This document shows, in pieces, positions 27,006-35,969 of a stretch of DNA of 64,000 bases; within the stretch, counting starts at the first letter, position 1, and the number at the start of each line of letters is the position of its first letter. The notes below the pieces were generated by a model. That model was not told the DNA's origin and searched no databases. It saw nothing but the letters and a program-made list of their open reading frames with translations. Source of the stretch: Bradyrhizobium sp. AUGA SZCCT0283 (lineage in GTDB: Bacteria; Pseudomonadota; Alphaproteobacteria; Rhizobiales; Xanthobacteraceae); the NCBI RefSeq assembly GCF_018130385.1, contig NZ_JAFCLU010000001.1, forward strand, positions 434,001 to 498,000, read 5' to 3'. Made by a program: the position numbers and the translations under genes.

Positions 27006-28655
27006 TCAGGCCGGAGCCGTATCGCGGGACCGGTCGGAGGAGGTGGCGGGAGCGGAAAGTGCGTTGCCAAGCATACTCTGTTTATCGCGGCGGCGCTGCA
27101 CCGAGGAAGGAATGCGCATCGCTTCGCGGTATTTCGCGACCGTGCGGCGGGCAATATCAATGCCCGATTCGCGCAATCGTTCCACGATGGTATCGTCGGA
27201 GAGGATCGCGCTTGCGGCTTCCGCATCGATCAACTGCTTGATGTGGTGACGGACCGCCTCCGCCGAATGCGCCTCGCCACCGTCGGCCGACGCGATCGAG
27301 GCGGTGAAGAAATATTTCAGCTCGAAGCTGCCGCGATTGGTCGCCATATATTTATTGGCGGTCACCCGCGACACCGTCGATTCGTGCATCTGGATCGCAT
27401 CCGCCACCGCCTTGAGATTCAGCGGCCGCAAATGCGCGACGCCATGGGTGAAGAAGCCGTCCTGCTGGCGCACGATTTCGGTCGCCACTTTCAAGATGGT
27501 GCGGGCGCGCTGGTCGAGCGCGCGCACCAGCCAGGTGGCGTTCTGCAGACAGTCGCTGAAATAGGATTTGTCGCCGTCCTTGCGGATCGTCTTCGACAGC
27601 TCGGTGTAGTAGACCTGATTGACCAGCACGCGCGGCAACGTGTCGCTGTTGAGTTCGACATGCCATCCGCCGTCCGGGCCGGGCCGCACATAGACGTCCG
27701 GCACCATCGTTTGCGTGCGCGCCGAGCCGAACTTCAGGCCGGGCTTGGGATCGAGACGGCGGATTTCACCGATCATGTCGGTGATATCTTCGTCGTCGAC
27801 GCCGCACAATTTGCGCAACGATGCGATGTCGCGTTTGGCCAGGAGATCGAGATTTTCCACCAGCGCCTGCATGGCGGGGTCGTAGCGATTGAGTTCGCGG
27901 AGCTGGATTGCGAGGCACTCGCTCAAATTCCGGGCACAGACGCCGGGCGGATCGAATTTCTGCAGCACTGACAGCACCGCATCGACATCCCCCTGCGGGG
28001 CGCCCAGCCGTTCGGCGGCCTGCCCAAGATCCGGCGGCAGATAGCCGGCATCGTCGACGAGATCGATCAGATATTGTCCGATCATCCGCTGCGCCGGCCC
28101 GCTGAACGCCACCGCGAGTTGCTCGGCAAGATGGCCGCCGAGCGTCACCTCGGCGGCGACGAAGGCTTCCAGATTGTAATCGTCGTCGTTGGAGGCGCCG
28201 CCGCCCCATTCGGTGTAGGCAGTCGGCGCCGCATCCTGCGCCACGCGGGCGGCGGCTTCAGCGGGCTCCTCGGAAAAGACGTTGTCGAGCGGGGTGTCCA
28301 GCGTCTGCTCGATCTCGGTGCGGCTGCCGAGGTCGCGGTTCAGCCAGTCCTCCTGCCCGGACTCGAAGGCCTCGCCGGCGGAACCTGACGCCATATCGGA
28401 GGCATCGCCGCCGCCTTCCTCGCCATAACTGCCGGAATCGGGGAATTCGGCGCCCTGGGCGGCCGGCTCGCCCGCCACCGGGGCTTCGGGACCGTCGCTG
28501 GCCCGCTCCAGCAGCGGGTTGCGCTCCAGCTCCTCCTCGACGAAGGCCGACAAGTCGAGATTCGACAATTGCAGCAGCTTGATCGCCTGCATCAATTGCG
28601 GCGTCATCACCAGCGACTGCGACTGGCGGAACTCTAGTCTCTGCGTTAGCGCCAT
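27006..28655 (-). CDS. rpoN: RNA polymerase sigma-54 factor
   Basis: Alternative sigma factor for enhancer-dependent promoters (nitrogen assimilation and often fixation, motility, C4-dicarboxylate transport). The 549 residues have the usual order. The Gln/Leu-rich activator-interaction region is first (residues 5-45, QSQSLVMTPQLMQAIKLL). An acidic linker (about 60-150) and the core-binding domain follow, then the helix-turn-helix and the RpoN box ARRTVAKYRE at 502-511, which reads the -24 element. It lies 94 bp after lptB. bradyrhizobia often carry two rpoN copies, and this is the one in the lpt cluster. Confidence 0.98.
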   Translation of the reverse strand: MALTQRLEFRQSQSLVMTPQLMQAIKLLQLSNLDLSAFVEEELERNPLLERASDGPEAPVAGEPAAQGAEFPDSGSYGEEGGGDASDMASGSAGEAFESGQEDWLNRDLGSRTEIEQTLDTPLDNVFSEEPAEAAARVAQDAAPTAYTEWGGGASNDDDYNLEAFVAAEVTLGGHLAEQLAVAFSGPAQRMIGQYLIDLVDDAGYLPPDLGQAAERLGAPQGDVDAVLSVLQKFDPPGVCARNLSECLAIQLRELNRYDPAMQALVENLDLLAKRDIASLRKLCGVDDEDITDMIGEIRRLDPKPGLKFGSARTQTMVPDVYVRPGPDGGWHVELNSDTLPRVLVNQVYYTELSKTIRKDGDKSYFSDCLQNATWLVRALDQRARTILKVATEIVRQQDGFFTHGVAHLRPLNLKAVADAIQMHESTVSRVTANKYMATNRGSFELKYFFTASIASADGGEAHSAEAVRHHIKQLIDAEAASAILSDDTIVERLRESGIDIARRTVAKYREAMRIPSSVQRRRDKQSMLGNALSAPATSSDRSRDTAPA

Positions 28656-28748
28656 GAGGCCAAGAACCGATCCACTGAAAGTTGGTCCGATTCTTGCTTA
28701 TATTAGTCCGAAGCCCTTGTACACGCCTTGACGAACACGAAAATAAAG

Positions 28749-29750
28749 CTAAAGGCGGAATTCCTCGCCAAGGTAAAGGCGGCGTACATCCGGATCGTTG
28801 ACGATTTCTTCCGGACTGCCCTCGGTCAAGATCTGCCCGGCATAAACGATATAGGCGCGATCGGTCAGGCCGAGCGTTTCGCGCACATTGTGATCGGTGA
28901 TCAGAACGCCGATGCCGCGGTTGGTGAGGTGGCGGACCAGATCCTGAATGTCGCCGACCGCGATCGGATCGATGCCGGCAAAGGGTTCGTCGAGCAGCAT
29001 GTAGTTCGGGCGCGTCGCCAGCGCGCGCGCGATTTCGACGCGGCGGCGCTCGCCGCCGGACAGCGCGATCGACGGCGATTTGCGCAAGCGCGTGATGTTG
29101 AATTCGTCGAGCAGCGAATTGAGTTCGGCCTCGCGCTTCTTCCGGCTGGGCTCGACGACCTCGAGCACGGCGCGAATGTTCTGCTCCACAGTTAGGCCGC
29201 GAAAGATCGAGGCTTCCTGCGGCAGGTAGCCGATGCCGAGCCGCGCGCGCTGATACATCGGCAGCTGGGTCACGTCGTGGCCGTCGAGTTCGATAGCGCC
29301 GCGATCCGCCTTGATCAGGCCGGTGATCATGTAGAACACCGTGGTCTTGCCGGCGCCGTTCGGGCCGAGCAGGCCGACCGCCTCGCCGCGGCGGACATAG
29401 ATGCTGACGCCGCGCACCACTTGGCGGGTGCCGAAACTCTTTTCCACACTGTGCACGGCGAGGAAGCCCGGCCGCTTGATCAGACGCGGCGCTTCGCCGC
29501 CATTGGCCTTGGGACGGGGTTGCGCACGGGGACGCGGTTCACGCCGAGGCTCTGCGTCGGGCTGCGGCTGTGGCAATTCCAGCCCGGGCAGCGAAGCGGA
29601 GCGCGCCCTCGGCGGCGCATCGCGCACCGGGCTCGTCAGCATGTCGCCGAAGGAATCGCCGAGCGCGGTGATGTCGTCGCGCGAACGCGCAAACCCGGGG
29701 CCGCCGCGTTTCGCGGGGCGTCGACGGAACATGCCGAGTAAGTCCACCAT
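28749..29750 (-). CDS. lptB: LPS export ABC transporter ATP-binding protein with N-terminal extension
   Basis: ATPase driving lipopolysaccharide transport through LptFG and the LptC-A-D bridge. The ABC domain starts near residue 96 ([10 protein letters not shown]). Walker A is GPNGAGKTT (129-137), the signature [15 protein letters not shown], Walker [14 protein letters not shown] and the H-loop DHNVRET. Before it lies about 95 residues of low-complexity Pro/Arg/Ala sequence that standard LptB proteins of about 240 residues lack. A start nearer the ABC domain is possible, but the frame is open, begins with ATG and is in line with rhizobial homologues. Confidence 0.95.
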   Translation of the reverse strand: MVDLLGMFRRRPAKRGGPGFARSRDDITALGDSFGDMLTSPVRDAPPRARSASLPGLELPQPQPDAEPRREPRPRAQPRPKANGGEAPRLIKRPGFLAVHSVEKSFGTRQVVRGVSIYVRRGEAVGLLGPNGAGKTTVFYMITGLIKADRGAIELDGHDVTQLPMYQRARLGIGYLPQEASIFRGLTVEQNIRAVLEVVEPSRKKREAELNSLLDEFNITRLRKSPSIALSGGERRRVEIARALATRPNYMLLDEPFAGIDPIAVGDIQDLVRHLTNRGIGVLITDHNVRETLGLTDRAYIVYAGQILTEGSPEEIVNDPDVRRLYLGEEFRL

Positions 29751-29946
29751 CCCGCTTCGCTTACGCCTTTCACGGTGATACCGCGACGCGCCCGCCGGCG
29801 AATCGCTTCGCTAGCGAACCATGAATGAATGGATGTCCCCTGCCCAGCGAAACACCCCGCCGTGCGCCCTGCCCTGTAGATACAGGGTCGCGCTACCAGC
29901 TTCAACCGTACGAGCCCCAAATAATCTTCAAGGCATTGATCTACAA

Positions 29947-30639
29947 TTATTTTTTACCGGGGATCAACGACGGTATCTGTACCGGAGCCGGAGCCGGCTT
30001 CGACGCGCCCGATCCGGACCCGCAACTCTCTCCCTGCAGGAACATGCCCTGCACCTTGCCGCTGTCGGATTCGACCCGTGACACGCCGGTGGTCATGTCG
30101 ACCTTGAGGCGGTCGCCGCGGAGCACGTTCTTGCACTGGGTCAGCACGACCCCACCGACCATGGTGATGAGGTTGGCCCGCGTGTCGAAGATCGCAGTCT
30201 CGCCGGTCACGACCTGGTCCTTTTGCGTGACCACGACGGAGCCCTTGGCTTCCAGCCGGCGGATCGACGAGCTGCCGCCGGGCCCCGGAGAGGCGGCTTG
30301 CATCGGCCCGGATTTCGGTCCCTTCGGCGCGGCGGGCGCAGGCGTAGCCGGCGCCGGGCCGGAATCGTAGAACACCACCAGCGACTTCGAGGTCATGGTG
30401 GTGTCGCCCTGCACGACCTTTACGTTTCCGGAGAAGGTCGCCTCCTTCTTCTTGTCGCGCATTTCGAGCGACGCCGCCTCGATCTGAATCGGCTGATCGC
30501 GGTTCTGCGAAAAGCCCTGCATCGCGTTCGGTACGCCCGACATGGCGCCTTGCGCCAAGGCGTCACCGGAGGCGATCAACGCGAGCGCAAGCGCTGCGGC
30601 GGCAAAACTGCGCGAGAGGAACTGCATCATGAATTTCAT
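29947..30639 (-). CDS. lptA: LPS transport periplasmic protein LptA
   Basis: Periplasmic beta-jellyroll protein that carries LPS between the two membranes, 230 residues. A signal peptide (about 1-29, AAAALALALIASGDALA) precedes the OstA-like domain, with IQIEAASLEMRDKKKEATFSGNV and VVTGETAIFDTRANLITMVGGV. A Pro/Ala/Gly-rich insert lies in the middle and the C-terminus is Pro/Lys-rich. ATG 30637-30639 overlaps the lptC stop (ATGA), so the two are coupled. A gap of 196 bp separates it from lptB. Confidence 0.92.
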   Translation of the reverse strand: MKFMMQFLSRSFAAAALALALIASGDALAQGAMSGVPNAMQGFSQNRDQPIQIEAASLEMRDKKKEATFSGNVKVVQGDTTMTSKSLVVFYDSGPAPATPAPAAPKGPKSGPMQAASPGPGGSSSIRRLEAKGSVVVTQKDQVVTGETAIFDTRANLITMVGGVVLTQCKNVLRGDRLKVDMTTGVSRVESDSGKVQGMFLQGESCGSGSGASKPAPAPVQIPSLIPGKK

Positions 30640-31367
30640 TTCGTGTTTGATGACTTGCCGGTGACGGACCGCGTCCTCGGTGGCGGCGCTGGTTCAGGCT
30701 CCGGCTCAGGCGCCGCAGGGCTTTCCATGATCAGGTTCATCACGACGTTGCCCTCGAAGCGCACCACCTCGCCGCTGTTGATGATCCTGAGCCGGTCGGC
30801 GCTCAGTGTTCCATTGAGTAGTTTGACGTCGACATGCTCGTCCGACGTGACCGTTCCCTTGTTGATGTCGACATAGGCCTGCGACAGCCTGGCCTCATAG
30901 CCGGTGGAGGATTGCAGGAAGATGTCCTTGCGCAGGTCCAGCATCTGCTGCTTGCTGTCGAAAAATCCCGTGCGCGCATCCATCGTCACCGTGCTCTTGT
31001 CCTCCATCATGACCTTGGCCCGCAGCGTCCTGAGCTCGACGTGATCGGGGTCGGCGAGATCCTGGATCGCGGCCTTGGCCCACAATTCGTATGGACGCTG
31101 GTCGGTCGAGAAACCCGCGAGGTGCGGCGTTTCCATGGTGATCCTTGTGCCTGACACCACGAGATTGCTCATGTCGACGGGCAGCTTCGCCAGCCCCGTG
31201 ATGCGGAACGGGTTGAAGACCGAGATTGCGATGATACCGGCCATCGCCAGCAGCACGGCCGCCGGGACCGCGACCCGCAGCAGCCGCACCATCCGGCTGT
31301 GGCGGGCGGCCGCGGCGAAGCGGGCCTCCATTCCGGTGGCATAGGCTGGGTTCTGTACCGAGTTCAC
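30636..31367 (-). CDS. lptC: LPS export protein LptC
   Basis: Bitopic inner-membrane protein passing LPS from LptBFG to LptA, about 243 residues. A single helix at about 30-52 (AVPAAVLLAMAGIIAISVF) anchors a periplasmic beta-jellyroll, seen as ITGLAKLPVDMSNLVVSGTRITMETPHLAGF. The C-terminal tail is an unusual Pro/Glu-rich stretch (PEPEPEPAPPP). The start is inferred as GTG 31365-31367 with GGAG five bases upstream; a TTG seven codons earlier is weaker. It is the first gene of the lptC-lptA pair. Confidence 0.9.
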   Translation of the reverse strand: MNSVQNPAYATGMEARFAAAARHSRMVRLLRVAVPAAVLLAMAGIIAISVFNPFRITGLAKLPVDMSNLVVSGTRITMETPHLAGFSTDQRPYELWAKAAIQDLADPDHVELRTLRAKVMMEDKSTVTMDARTGFFDSKQQMLDLRKDIFLQSSTGYEARLSQAYVDINKGTVTSDEHVDVKLLNGTLSADRLRIINSGEVVRFEGNVVMNLIMESPAAPEPEPEPAPPPRTRSVTGKSSNTK

Positions 31368-31506
31368 CGCGGCTCCAAGGGGCGCCAAGACGCCAGGAAA
31401 GCGTCATTCTACCCGCAATCGCGGGATTATGCAGCCCGGACACTCGCGATGAGTGTGACCGAAACGGGGCGGAAGCGGGCAGCCGGACCGCTTCAAATGG
31501 TCCCGG

Positions 31507-32121
31507 TCACGAATGCGCGAAGATGTCCTCGGCTTCCCAGCCGCCGAGATCGAGCTTTGCCCGGGTCGGCAGGAAGTCGAAACAGGCCTGCGCCAGCGCC
31601 GTGCGGCCTTCGCGCGCGAGCATGGCGTCGAGCCGCTCGCGCAAGCCATGCAGATGCAGCACGTCGGACGCGGCATAGGCGAGCTGCGCTTCACTGAGGC
31701 TTGCCGAGCCCCAGTCGCTCGACTGCTGCTGCTTCGACAGGTCGATGTTGAGGACTTCGCGCACCAGATCCTTCAGGCCATGCCGGTCGGTATAGGTGCG
31801 GGTCAACCGCGAGGCGATCTTGGTGCAATAGACCGGCTGCGGCATCACGCCGAACGTGTTGTAGAGCGCGGCCAGATCGAAGCGTGCGAAGTGAAAGATC
31901 TTCGTGATGGCAGGATTGGCCAGCAGCGCCTTCAGGTTCGGCGCGTCGGTGTGGCCCTTCGGGATCTGGATAACATCGGCGCTGCCGTCGCCGTTCGACA
32001 TCTGCACCACGCAGAGCCGGTCGCGATGCGGATTGAGCCCCATGGTCTCGGTATCGATCGCCACCGAATCCTTGTAGCGGGACAAATCGGGCAGATCGCC
32101 GCGATGCAGGCGGATGGTCAT
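31507..32121 (-). CDS. Ribonuclease D-family 3'-5' exonuclease
   Basis: Predicted DEDD-type exoribonuclease, 204 residues, consisting only of the exonuclease domain without the HRDC domains of E. coli Rnd. Exo I is VAIDTETMG, Exo II is FHFARFDLAALY, and Exo III is the YAASDVLHL segment with the catalytic aspartate. Such short forms are typical of alphaproteobacteria and probably trim tRNA or other small RNAs. The ATG at 32121 was chosen because homology begins at MTIRLHRGDLP. It lies upstream of lptC on the same strand, a common neighbour. Confidence 0.92.
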   Translation of the reverse strand: MTIRLHRGDLPDLSRYKDSVAIDTETMGLNPHRDRLCVVQMSNGDGSADVIQIPKGHTDAPNLKALLANPAITKIFHFARFDLAALYNTFGVMPQPVYCTKIASRLTRTYTDRHGLKDLVREVLNIDLSKQQQSSDWGSASLSEAQLAYAASDVLHLHGLRERLDAMLAREGRTALAQACFDFLPTRAKLDLGGWEAEDIFAHS

Positions 32122-32321
32122 GTAGGAAAGCCTCGTGTCTCGGGTCGATTCGACGGAAACACTAGCGCCCGGAGCCGCTGGAGGCGAGCGGGTGGGCATG
32201 GCTTATAGGACGGGAAATGGCGGCTTCGTGGCGATTTTATTCGCTTATCCAACGTTCGGCGGCTTTGCGCGCCGTGGAGCGTTGCCGTGATGGCCACCGT
32301 TTGCGGCCGGCTTCGAGACGT

Positions 32322-32480
32322 TCAGGCCGTTTTCTCTTCGGACGATGTCGGCGGCTGAAGCTCCGGGCTATTGGCCCAGCGGTCGAGATTCTCGATGACG
32401 TCCGCATGGCTCGGCCGTCGCGGAGGCGGTGGCTTCTGCTCTTCGGACAGCTTGCGCGGCAGCTTGATGTTCTCGGTCAT
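32322..32480 (-). CDS. Small hypothetical protein, 52 residues, Pro-rich
   Basis: ATG 32478-32480 has GGAG seven bases upstream. The product is hydrophilic with a PPPPRRPSHADVIENLDRWAN core and no membrane helix or signal peptide. The short helix after the proline run could be a protein-binding peptide. I do not recognise it, but the good ribosome site and compact size support a real gene. It is divergent from the ribbon-helix-helix-like gene with an AT-rich gap (32481-32651) that probably holds both promoters. Confidence 0.55.
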   Translation of the reverse strand: MTENIKLPRKLSEEQKPPPPRRPSHADVIENLDRWANSPELQPPTSSEEKTA

Positions 32481-32651
32481 GGGTGTGCTCCACGCTAACA
32501 TTATGCGCCCGAGCAGACCGCAAATCAACCATTAACTTATTGTTTTTGTTCTAGTATTTAGCTAATTTGACGCATGAATCTCGTTTGACGGAACCGCCGT
32601 CAAGGACAAGTGTTGAGTAAACTACTCAATGATCTCAACTTGGGTGTTTCG

Positions 32652-32894
32652 ATGTCCGACATGCGCGGTGAGCGACTACAGGTCATGCTCTCGCCGGAAG
32701 AGCTGACGGCGATCGACGATTTCCGCTTCAAGCACCGGATGCCGACCCGGGCGGCGGCGGTGCGTGAGCTATTGAAAATGGGCCTGACGGCCATTGCCGC
32801 CGACGGCGGCGGGATGAAGTCCAGCCATTATGGCGTGTTCAACCGCGGCCCGGACGGACACACGCACGGCTCCGATCAGGATCCGGCGGCGTAG
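32652..32894 (+). CDS. Ribbon-helix-helix-like small protein
   Basis: About 80 residues. The first 50 read MSDMRGERLQVMLSPEELTA, then a helix ending MPTRAAAVRELLKMG. This is a beta strand plus two helices with Arg/Ser-type spacing that fits the MetJ/Arc DNA-binding fold, probably as a dimer. The C-terminal 25 residues are Gly/His/Asp-rich and probably disordered. A TTG at 32610 would add 14 residues and is less likely. It lies in front of a convergent tRNA-Leu. A transcription role is inference from the fold pattern. Confidence 0.65.
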   Translation: MSDMRGERLQVMLSPEELTAIDDFRFKHRMPTRAAAVRELLKMGLTAIAADGGGMKSSHYGVFNRGPDGHTHGSDQDPAA

Positions 32895-32984
32895 CGCGAC
32901 GACAGGGCGGAAATTTCCGCGCCGTGCGGCAGCCGTTCGCCGCTTCGCGCCAACCAGCATCTCATTGGTTTGGGCAAGGGCACT

Positions 32985-33071
<87 letters not shown>

Positions 33072-33220
33072 CCGGGCGGGTTAGTAAGGATCGGTCACGC
33101 GCTTGTCAAATCGCTTCATCGCCATCCAAATACGCTGTACAGCGACCGCGCGTTGGCGTATCGCGAATCCGCTAAATACCACCGATATCTCTCGAATTTG
33201 ACCGGCAGGAATTGACTTCG

Positions 33221-34189
33221 ATGACATCTAACCAGGAAACGCTCGTTACAGTCTTTGGCGGGTCGGGCTTTCTGGGGCGAAACGTGGTCCGGGCCCTGGC
33301 CAAGCGCGGTTACCGCATTCGGGTGGCGGTGCGGAGGCCGGAACTGGCCGGGCACCTGCAGCCGCTCGGCAGGGTCGGCCAGATCCACGCCGTGCAGGCC
33401 AATCTGCGCTACCCGGCCTCGGTCGAGGCCGCCATGCGCGATTCCCATGTCGCCATCAACCTGGTCGGCATCCTGACCGAGGGTGGCGCACAGACCTTCG
33501 ACGCGGTGCAGGCCAAGGGCGCCGAAACGATCGCCAGGGCGGCCGGCGCCACCGGCGCGCGCATGGTACACGTATCTGCGATCGGCGCCGACGAGAATTC
33601 GCCCTCGGCTTACGGCCGTACCAAGGCGGCAGGTGAAAAGACGGTGCTGGCGGCTGTGCCGTCGGCCACGATCCTGCGGCCATCGCTGCTGTTCGGCCCC
33701 GACGATCAATTCACCAATCGCTTTGCGGCGCTGGCCCGGATGTCGCCGTTCCTGCCGCTGATCGGCGGCGGGGTAACCCGGCTGCAGCCGGCCTATGTCG
33801 GCGACGCCGCGACCGCGGTCGCCGATGCCGTCGACGGCAAGACGAAGCCGGGCGCGACTTACGAAATCGGCGGGCCGGAAGTACTGACCATGCGCGAGAT
33901 CATGGAAATCATTCTCAAGATCACCGAGCGCAAGCGCATGCTGGTTTCGCTGCCGTTCGGGTTGGCGAAGCTGCAGGCGATGTTCCTGCAATTCGCACCG
34001 GGACCGCTGAAGCTGACGCCCGATCAGGTGATGATGTTGCAGTCAGACAACGTGGTGTCCGACGCGGCGAAGGCAGCCGGCCTCACGCTGGAAGGCCTCG
34101 GCATTGCGCCGGAATCAATGGAAGCGATCGCCCCGCAATATCTCTGGCGCTTCCGCGCCGCCGGGCAGTTTCAGCGCAAGAGCACGTAA
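33221..34189 (+). CDS. Complex I NDUFA9-subunit-like NAD(P)-binding protein
   Basis: Atypical short-chain dehydrogenase of about 322 residues, related to the NDUFA9 (39 kDa) accessory subunit of respiratory complex I. The Rossmann motif is VFGGSGFLGRNVVRALAKRGY. The active-site region has SAYGRTKAAGE, so Tyr and Lys are present, and RPSLLFGPDDQFTNRF is the usual family mark. It probably binds NADPH tightly and stabilises complex I or acts on quinone biosynthesis; which is unknown. ATG 33221 has GGCAGGA ten bases upstream. It is convergent with uppP, with an inverted repeat between. Confidence 0.88.
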   Translation: MTSNQETLVTVFGGSGFLGRNVVRALAKRGYRIRVAVRRPELAGHLQPLGRVGQIHAVQANLRYPASVEAAMRDSHVAINLVGILTEGGAQTFDAVQAKGAETIARAAGATGARMVHVSAIGADENSPSAYGRTKAAGEKTVLAAVPSATILRPSLLFGPDDQFTNRFAALARMSPFLPLIGGGVTRLQPAYVGDAATAVADAVDGKTKPGATYEIGGPEVLTMREIMEIILKITERKRMLVSLPFGLAKLQAMFLQFAPGPLKLTPDQVMMLQSDNVVSDAAKAAGLTLEGLGIAPESMEAIAPQYLWRFRAAGQFQRKST

Positions 34190-34203
34190 AGGTTCGTAGC
34201 TTT

Positions 34204-34282
34204 CGTAGGGTGGGCAAAGCGAAGCGTGCCCACCTTTCACGCCGCCGAGAGTTAGATGGTGGGCGCCTTTGCCCACTCTACG
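34204..34282. repeat. Intergenic inverted repeat, 'CGTAGGGTGGGCAAAGCGAAG' family
   Basis: The left end CGTAGGGTGGGCAAAGCG is mirrored imperfectly by CGCCTTTGCCCACTCTACG. Further copies are at 49667-49760 and 61367-61445, and a remnant is near 46376-46400. It lies between convergent genes and could terminate both. Confidence 0.8.
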
Positions 34283-34293
34283 AGCTCTGAGGA

Positions 34294-35100
34294 TTACTTC
34301 CCCAGCGCCAGCGCGATCAGGCCCAGCGTGCCGATGATGACGCGCCACCACGCAAAGAACGTGAATCCGTGGCGGGTGACGTAGTTCAAAAATGTCTTCA
34401 CCACGATCATCGCCGTGATGAACGAAACCACGAATCCGATCGCGATGATGCCGACGTGGTCGATCGTCATCTCGCCGCGGTTCTTGTAGAAATCATAGGC
34501 GAACGCGCCGATCATGGTCGGGATCGCGAGAAAGAACGAGAACTCCGCCGCCGAGCGCTTGTCGGCGCCGAGCAGCATCGCCGCCACGATGCTGGCGCCG
34601 GAGCGCGATACGCCGGGAATCATCGCGACGCATTGCGCGATGCCGATCCACAGATACATCAACAGCGGATAACGCGTGGCGTCGTCCTCATGCGGCTTGA
34701 GATCGAGCTGATCGACCCACAGCAGGATCGCGCCGCCGACGATCAGCGTGAAACACACCACCCACGGATTGAACAGCAATTCCTTGATGTATTTGCCGAC
34801 CAGCAGGCCGACCACGACGGCCGGCAGGAACGCCACCAGCACGCCGATGACGAATCGCCGGTCGTCGGGGTTGGTGAACATGCCGAGCGCGACGCGCCAC
34901 AGCCTGAAGAAATACAGCATGACGATCGCAAGAATCGCGCCGAGCTGAATCAGGATCACAAAGCTCTGCCAGAAGGCGCCCTCGCCCAGGCCGAAGAAGC
35001 GTTGCGCCAGCAGCATATGGCCCGTGGAGGAAACCGGGAGAAATTCCGTGATACCCTCGATGATGCCGAGAATCACCGCCTTCACTGCATCCGACATCAT
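34294..35100 (-). CDS. uppP: Undecaprenyl-diphosphate phosphatase
   Basis: Inner-membrane enzyme recycling the C55 lipid carrier by removing a phosphate from undecaprenyl diphosphate; also a bacitracin-resistance factor (BacA). It has 268 residues and about eight helices. Both catalytic boxes are present: GITEFLPVSSTGH near the N-terminus and PGVSRSGAS in the middle. ATGs at 35100 and 35097 are adjacent and both possible. It is divergent from the glutathione S-transferase gene with 176 bp between, which contains the promoters. Confidence 0.96.
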   Translation of the reverse strand: MMSDAVKAVILGIIEGITEFLPVSSTGHMLLAQRFFGLGEGAFWQSFVILIQLGAILAIVMLYFFRLWRVALGMFTNPDDRRFVIGVLVAFLPAVVVGLLVGKYIKELLFNPWVVCFTLIVGGAILLWVDQLDLKPHEDDATRYPLLMYLWIGIAQCVAMIPGVSRSGASIVAAMLLGADKRSAAEFSFFLAIPTMIGAFAYDFYKNRGEMTIDHVGIIAIGFVVSFITAMIVVKTFLNYVTRHGFTFFAWWRVIIGTLGLIALALGK

Positions 35101-35276
35101 GATGTGGTCCGTTTGGCTGGGAAAAGCGCGTTCTTCTCGCCTATTCCTCCCCATGCCGCAATCGCAAAAAAACGTCAGAACACCATTGTCTCGCGCGTTT
35201 GCTTGGCTAGTGTCCCGATTCGCTTGACGCGGTTGGAGGGTTCCTTTAGTCGCCGCGATTTTACCCCAGGGATTTC

Positions 35277-35969
35277 ATGTACACGCTCTATCACCACCCG
35301 TTCTGTCCGCATTCGCGCTTCATTCGCCTGGTGCTGGGCGAACACGGCCTCGACCTGCGCCTGGTGGAAGAGCGGGCCTGGGAGCGGCGCGAAGGGTTTC
35401 TCGTGCTCAATCCGGCGGGCACCACGCCGGTGTTGATGGCTGACGGCTTTCCGCCGATTCCGGGCGCCGGGATCATCGCCGAATATCTCGACGAGACGCA
35501 CGGCCTGGAGGCGGGCGAGCGGCGGCTGTTGCCGGCCTCGATGGCTGAACGCGTCGAGGTGCGCCGGCTGATGGCCTGGTTCAACGAAAAATTCTTCGAG
35601 GAGGCGTCGAACCCGCTGGTGACCGAGCGCATCTACAAGCGATTCATGAGCGAGGAGAATGGCGGCGGGGCGCCGGCGACCGACGTGATCCGCGCGGCCA
35701 AGGTCAATGTGCGCTATCATCTGGCCTATATTGGCTGGCTGGCGCAGACGCGGAATTTCCTCGCCGGCGACCGGCTGACCTACGCGGATCTCGCCGCCGC
35801 GGCGCATCTTTCGGCGATCGACTATCTGGGCGACGTGCCATGGAGCGAGGACGACGCGGCAAAGGCGTGGTACGCGCGGGTGAAATCCCGCCCGTCGTTC
35901 CGCCCGTTGCTGAGCGAATGGCTGGCGGGGGTGCCGGCCTCGCGGACCTATGTGGACCTCGACTTCTGA
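35277..35969 (+). CDS. Glutathione S-transferase family protein
   Basis: Cytosolic dimeric GST-fold protein of 230 residues. The thioredoxin-like N-terminal half begins [22 protein letters not shown], has the cis-proline in [10 protein letters not shown] and ends in EYLDETHG. The all-helical C-terminal half carries [21 protein letters not shown]. The CPHS motif gives a cysteine-type active site, so thiol transferase or dehalogenase-like chemistry is possible rather than classic conjugation. The substrate is unknown. The stop overlaps or nearly abuts queG, so the two are probably one transcript. Confidence 0.9.
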   Translation: MYTLYHHPFCPHSRFIRLVLGEHGLDLRLVEERAWERREGFLVLNPAGTTPVLMADGFPPIPGAGIIAEYLDETHGLEAGERRLLPASMAERVEVRRLMAWFNEKFFEEASNPLVTERIYKRFMSEENGGGAPATDVIRAAKVNVRYHLAYIGWLAQTRNFLAGDRLTYADLAAAAHLSAIDYLGDVPWSEDDAAKAWYARVKSRPSFRPLLSEWLAGVPASRTYVDLDF

